This document shows, in pieces, positions 38,401-45,077 of a stretch of DNA of 64,000 bases. The number at the start of each line of letters is the position of its first letter. The stretch's first letter is position 1. Under the pieces are notes generated by a model. It was not told where the DNA came from. It did no database searches and worked only from the letters and a program-made list of their open reading frames with translations. The DNA comes from Catonia carolina (Eukaryota > Arthropoda > Insecta > Hemiptera > Achilidae): the NCBI GenBank assembly GCA_035578175.1, contig JAQMRL010000008.1, positions 8,408,883 to 8,472,882 of the forward strand, in the 5' to 3' direction. Both the position numbers and the translations under genes were made by a program.

Positions 38401-41400
38401 ACATGTTTTTAGCGATTGGTCTGTGTGTGTGAACAAAATATCTCAAGAACAGAACATCGTACGAACTTGAAACTTAAGTTACATACCACTACCGGACCCG
38501 ACACAAACATTTTCATCAAAATCGGTCAACCGGAAGTAGTAGTTTATTCGTGTAATTTTTCACTTTGTTGCGATTTTCTAAAAAAACTGGTCCTACGATT
38601 TTTTTAAAATCGCCTGGTTTACTTAATTTTTTATGCTCTACAATAGGGTAGGCGCCATGTTTGCTGAAATTCTCGATGGAGCTGTTTTCACGTAAAAAAA
38701 TTGTTTTTTAAAGATTACAGCGTTAATATGCATTTTAGCGCAAAACTTCATATAATAAAAGTTGTAGAGAATTTAAAATCCTACAACTTTTATTTCGAAC
38801 ATTTTTTTTTGAATAACGCTTAGTTTAGCGGTAATAAGCAATTTTCTGTTTTTTTCTCAGAAAAACGTGTGAAAATCGATTTTTTTAAGATTTCGGCCTT
38901 AGTATGCATTTAACGACTAAAGTGTATATAATCAAATTTATAGGAAATTGATAGATCTACAACTTTTAATAAAAACATTTTTCTCTAAAGAGCCCAGTTT
39001 AGCGTGAAAGAGTGATTTTCCATATTTTTAAGCCAAACTGACGTTGATTTTCCTTTTGTCTTTCACTCATGATTAAAATAAGGTTATGTGTTTGAGGTTA
39101 GTTTTTTGTTTATTTCTAATGTTTTATTACTAATGGTAGGTTATATTGTTAATTATTTGCATTGGCAAGAGAAAGTTGTGCGAGTGTTTCACACCACATT
39201 TTTCATTTTACAATAAATGAATAAGTGTTGTGTAAAAAAAAGAAACATAACCTAAACGTACATATTGAAGCTGTTTAGAGCGCTTTCTAATGTTTTAAAT
39301 AGCCCTTGTAATGGCCTTCTTCTTCTTCTCATAGCGCTACAGTCCGTGGTGAACCTTGGCTTTCTCTACGATCTGCCTCCACACGTCTCGCTCCATCGCT
39401 TTCCGCTTCCAACCTCTCACTGACATTGCTGTCAGATCCATCTCGACATCCTGCAACCATCGTTTCCTTGGTCTGCCTCTCCTTCTTGCAACCATCATAT
39501 TACCTGTGAGCATTTGCCTCTGCATTCGCTGTTCATTCATTCTGTAGGTATGCCCAAGCCAGCTTATTCTCCTTGACTTTATGAAACTAACAATATTAGC
39601 ACCTTCCAGGATTTCCTCAATCTCTGAGTTTGTTCTTGTTCTCCATTCTCCATTGGTCCTTACTGCTCCATATATTTTCCTGATAATTCTTCTTTCAAAA
39701 ACATTTAATGTATTAACGTTATAAGCAGTCAGGGTCCAGGCTTCTGATCCATATGTAACAATTGGTCTTATGATTGTTTTGTACACTTTCATTTTAGTTT
39801 CCTTGTAATGGCCTTAATATACGTAATAAATTCCCAAATGAAGAGTTATACGGGTGGCCACCGCTTCACTTCCCGCGAATAGCGGGTTCCCATGACAACA
39901 GAGATGTTATCGGTAAATGTACACACCTAGTTGTCCCCAACCGTCTCCAAATGGTGAGGAGATTATTGGGCGACTAGCTACTGCACCTTCATGTTCTATG
40001 TACGTGTACATGGACGTTAGTTGTTTTATATTTGCGGTATCACATTAGTATGTAAAATACTAAAGTTATATAAATACTAAAGTTGCGCTAAATACTAAGT
40101 ATATAAATACTAAAGTTGTGTGTAAAATACACACATACAAACCGTGTATACCGTGTGCGGCATAAGTCGCTACCCGTCGCTAGAAAATTACATTTTCACT
40201 CACCGAAGTGGTGGGGGGGGGTAACCTTGAACGCCAGTACGTTTACACATCTGCCTTTTCAGTTCTACTCGTGTATTCGTGTTAGTTGCTACCCCGACAT
40301 ATTCATTTGTTACGGTTAAAGCCGTCTTTCATTATGAATAGAAAACTGTCACTTCAACAGAGAGTATTTATTATACAGCAGTGGAGCAAATTTTATTGTA
40401 ATTACGATGAAGCATGATCAGGTCTGTATAAAATTTTCTAATGTTTTGCCGTCGTGTACGAAAAGTATGTATAATTTAAATAAACGCTTTGAAAGCACAG
40501 GTTCAGTCAATGATTTACCCGGATCTGGTCGCCGTGTATCAGTTACTACTGAAGAAAATTTACACCACGTTGCACAATCATTTGTCAATTCTCCAAATAA
40601 ATCAGCAAACCGTGCTTCCACAAAGTTAGGCATTTCGGATAGAAGTGTTAGAAGAATGTCATCAATGTTAAAAATGAAACCACACAGGCCGGCCTTACTG
40701 CAAGCTCTACATGTACACAATATATAAAATCTACAATGCATGTATGAATGTTCGGAGTAGCGACTTATGCCGCACCCGGTATGTATATTTTATATTTTTT
40801 AACTCTCGGGAGTCTCATGGACACTTATTAGATTTTCTCGGTTGTTTATAGCTCTTCACCTATTTTTGAAGACACACGCTGCCACTGAGCTCTGTAAAGA
40901 TCCTTCCTCATTAGAAATAGGCCTTTGATTAACTAGTCACTTTACTTTATTAAACCCTCTTAAGCTAGATTGCATGTAACCTAGTTATAAACAGAGCTGA
41001 ATATTTTGTCAAAAAAGTTTAAAAAAATTAGGATACATATTATTTTTAATCCATAAAAATAATTCTTATACCACCAGTATTAAAAAATTTAAGCAGTACA
41101 AAAATTTACTAGATCTCAGTTTTAAAAATTTGGTAAAATTAGTCCAAATAGCGACATTTCAATATCTTAGCAAGCATTCAAAATGTAAATGAGTTCAAGT
41201 AAAACAGCAAAATTGAAATTCATATGAGAAAGTGAGGTTATATCGGTACTTAATAGAAAAAGTTTCATAACTAATCCTACGGCGGTTTGTGCGAAAAATA
41301 AGTTTATATTCCAATCTAGCATACAAAAAGTATGATTTCAAAACTAATTGTTACAATCGATTAGGAGCTCTATGACTCCAGAATTACCAAATACACAAAC

Positions 41401-44400
41401 ACCTAAGTTCCTTCAGCTAATTTTACTGTACAACAATTGTATTCAACAGAAATAAGATCGTTAATAAATTTCTTAATCGCCGAATTGAAATTAAAACGTA
41501 CCTTAAATCAGCTTCGAGTGGATTCGGCGTACCAAATTCCTCACCGAGTCGTCGCAGTAGATTGAGATCAATATTACCATCGCGAGGACTAATATCACCA
41601 GTGTACAAATATCTAAGGAGAGCAGAAAACATTTCTACGTCGACACCAGGTGTTCTCAACTCGAGACAGATACGAGCACCATAGCTTAACAAACAAAAAG
41701 AAAAAAAATACATTAAAAATGTTTCAATACATTTTTTTTAACAATTCTGTAATATGCTTCAATTAACTTGACTGCCTTACCATCATCATCATCATCAGGA
41801 ATCACAAAATGAAGTCAACAACAATGAAAAATTACTAACATATCGACTTTTGTTACTTCAATATGTCGTAAGCCACAAAATAGAAATTTTACAGAGCGCA
41901 GTTTTTTATTATTAAAATTTATAATTTTTGTTATTTTTAATACTTACAGTACATTTATTTATTTATATCGCAGTGTGGCTTACAACATTTTGCTATAGTG
42001 CCTAATGCTCTATTAGGTTCAATAAATTTATTTATTTATTTATATGGCAGTGTGGCTTACAACATTTTGTTATAGGGCCTATATTTGAGGTTAGAAATGC
42101 AGTAAAGCGCAAAATCTCCATTTTGACAGAAATGAGGGTTACGACATATTGAAGCGACATGATTGATATTTATCATAATAGGTAATGAAACATGGGTTTA
42201 TGAATATGACGTCATAAGTATGGCTAAATCTCTATAAATAAATGGTATGGCTCGACTCTATCTTAACCTTAATTCCACGGTTGTCTAACACCATTTGGTG
42301 AACTTGAACGATGTTATAATCAACTGTTGTAGTTTCTGGTCACCCCAAATGTTTATTGGTTTATTGCCACCCAAACTGGTATGGCCACGTTTAAAATCAG
42401 TTGCCCTAAATTTCACGGTGTTAAATGATGGTGCAGAGTCCCCGTACACAGTGTTTAACTCATCTTTAATTCGAGTAGGCGTATCCTTTCGAAAACAAAT
42501 ATCTAATGACATTTTGATACTTGACTTTGTCAATTTTCACAGCAACACTCACATTGACTGACTAAAACGATTGTCAAACAACAACTGGGCATCCAAAATG
42601 GCTGAAATCTTTGTGAGTACATTTTAACGCATGCGCAAACACATTCTCCAACTGTATTTCACCAGTGCTGCCATCTTCACGTTGAGGTCGGAAACTTTTC
42701 AGACAACCTTCATACATAACGAGGAAACAGGTTATACTATTGTTAGAAATTATAAATAGGAATACATTCACTAAATGTTTGTAAATAGGCATAAATTTTT
42801 TAAAAAAAGGCCAACCCGTTGGTGCAGTGGTTAGCGCAACTGGCTTCTACATTGGGGTCCCAGTTTCGATTTCCGGTCAGTTCTGGCATTTTTTTTATCA
42901 CTCATCTTCAACTATCATCGTTCTCACCACCTGCATTAGCAGCAATAGCAAAACAGTCAGACATAAAACCAAAAAAAAAGTTTCAAAACATTTTGTAATC
43001 AATGTAGTATACAATTAAGTTATGTAGTTTACCTGTAATTTACAAGTAGTTATAGCCGCAAAATTGACTGTGATTTATTAATAAATAGTTATTAATTGGA
43101 AATGACCTTTATTCTAATAAAATAGTATTTTTATCAACTTACCCAGGGCATCCAGCCAGTAGATCCCTGAAATACGGGCACCGCGCTGATAATAAAGCTC
43201 TATGCACCGGAAAACAAGCGTTTCTAAATATTAAATCGACATCAGTGCAATACTTGAAATCGTATAACGTCGACAAGTCTTGCTTGAACGTAGCGGCTGG
43301 AGGACGTGCAAGTTCCGCTTGCATTGACAAATCTTTTAAAGCAGCCAACGCCTCATACTCCTCCAGTAAAGCGGCAACCTGAAAGCGAAACAACAAAAAA
43401 TTCTGGTGTGAAACATTCCCACAACTTTCTCATGCCAATGCAAATAATTAACAATATAACCTAACATTAGTAATAAAACATTAGAAATAAACAAAATAAA
43501 CTAACCTCAAAAAACATAACCTTATTTTAATCGTGACTGAATTTTGAAAAATGAAAACCAACCTCAGTTTGGCTTAAAAATACGGAAAATCAACTCTTTG
43601 ATGCTAAACTAGGCTCTGTAGAGGAAAATGCTTAAAATAAAAGTTGTATACCTTTCAATTTTCTAAAACTTTGATTAAGTACACTTTTGTCATAACCTGC
43701 ATACAACGGCCGAAATCTTTAAAAAATCCACTTTTTTCAGATTTTCATGAAAAAAAAAACAAAATCACTAAACCACTAAACAAAACGTTATACAAAGAAA
43801 CGTTAGGAATAAAAGTTGTAATTTTAAATTGTCTACAACTTTTATTATGTACACTTTTGCGCTTAAATACATATTAAGGCCACAATCTTAAAAAAAACCA
43901 TTTTTTTCTATGAGAGAACAGCCTTCCCAAGAATTTCAGCAGACACGGTGCCTACCCTATCATGTAGAGCACAACAAATGAAGTAAACGAGGTGGTTTTT
44001 AAAAATCACATGAAAATCGTAGGAGTCATTTCTGAGAAAATTGCCAAAAAATGAAAAATTACATGAATAAAAAACTACTACTTCCAGTAGTCCGATTTTG
44101 ATGAAAATGTTTGTGTTGGGTTCTCTATTACCTACCTTAATTTTCAAGTTTCAACTTCGTACGATGTTCCATTCTTGAGATATTTTGTTCACACACAGAC
44201 CAATTGCTAAAAACACGTGTTTTGGGTTCAGGGGGGTCTGAAAACGTGAATATCCGCCGAAAATTTGATTTAAAATCTTAAAATCTACATGAAACAATAC
44301 TTTCCTTTCTATATATTCATATAGGCAAGAGAAAGTAAAAAGCCAAGTCTATTGACACGATCTCAGGATTAGTGTTGGAAGAGTAACAATTCTTAAATCA

Positions 44401-45041
44401 ATCACTTGGACAAGGGTTAATATTATGAATTCATCCCTTTTGGAACACCCGTTTTTGTCCACTTTTATAAAAAGTCTCTTTTCCTAAAATTACTCATTTT
44501 AAAAATAATTTTCTGAACTTATACTGTTTAAAAAAATAAAAATGAAGACAATATTTACCTCCAAGGCACTCCAGTCAGCCACGACTTCTCTAATAACACG
44601 TCCATGGTCGCAAGCTTTCGAAGAACGTCTCTTACGAATGAACTTTTTACGAAGTGTTGCGAAACCTGTAACCTTTAATTTTTTCCTATCCCTGTAAAAC
44701 AAAAGAAAAATACTCAAAATGAAACAAAACCTCGTTAGTTAAAAACGTTTACAATCATACCGGGAGTTCGGAAAGTTAAAGTATCATACATTCAAACCTC
44801 AACATTCAAAGTTCAAATTTTGAAACTTTAAACATTGACCTATAACTTCAAAACCTTGAAATTTTAAATTTTGAAACTTCAAACTTAATCTTTAAACTTT
44901 TATAACATCAAATATCAAAATATTGTGATCCACCCAACCTCTTTGGCGGCTGAACTTCACCTTGTGGCAAATGGTTCTGATCCATTTATGAATTCTGATC
45001 CACCTACCCCTCTGAGGCCGAGACACGTAAGCGGCGCGGCG

Positions 45042-45077
<36 letters not shown>

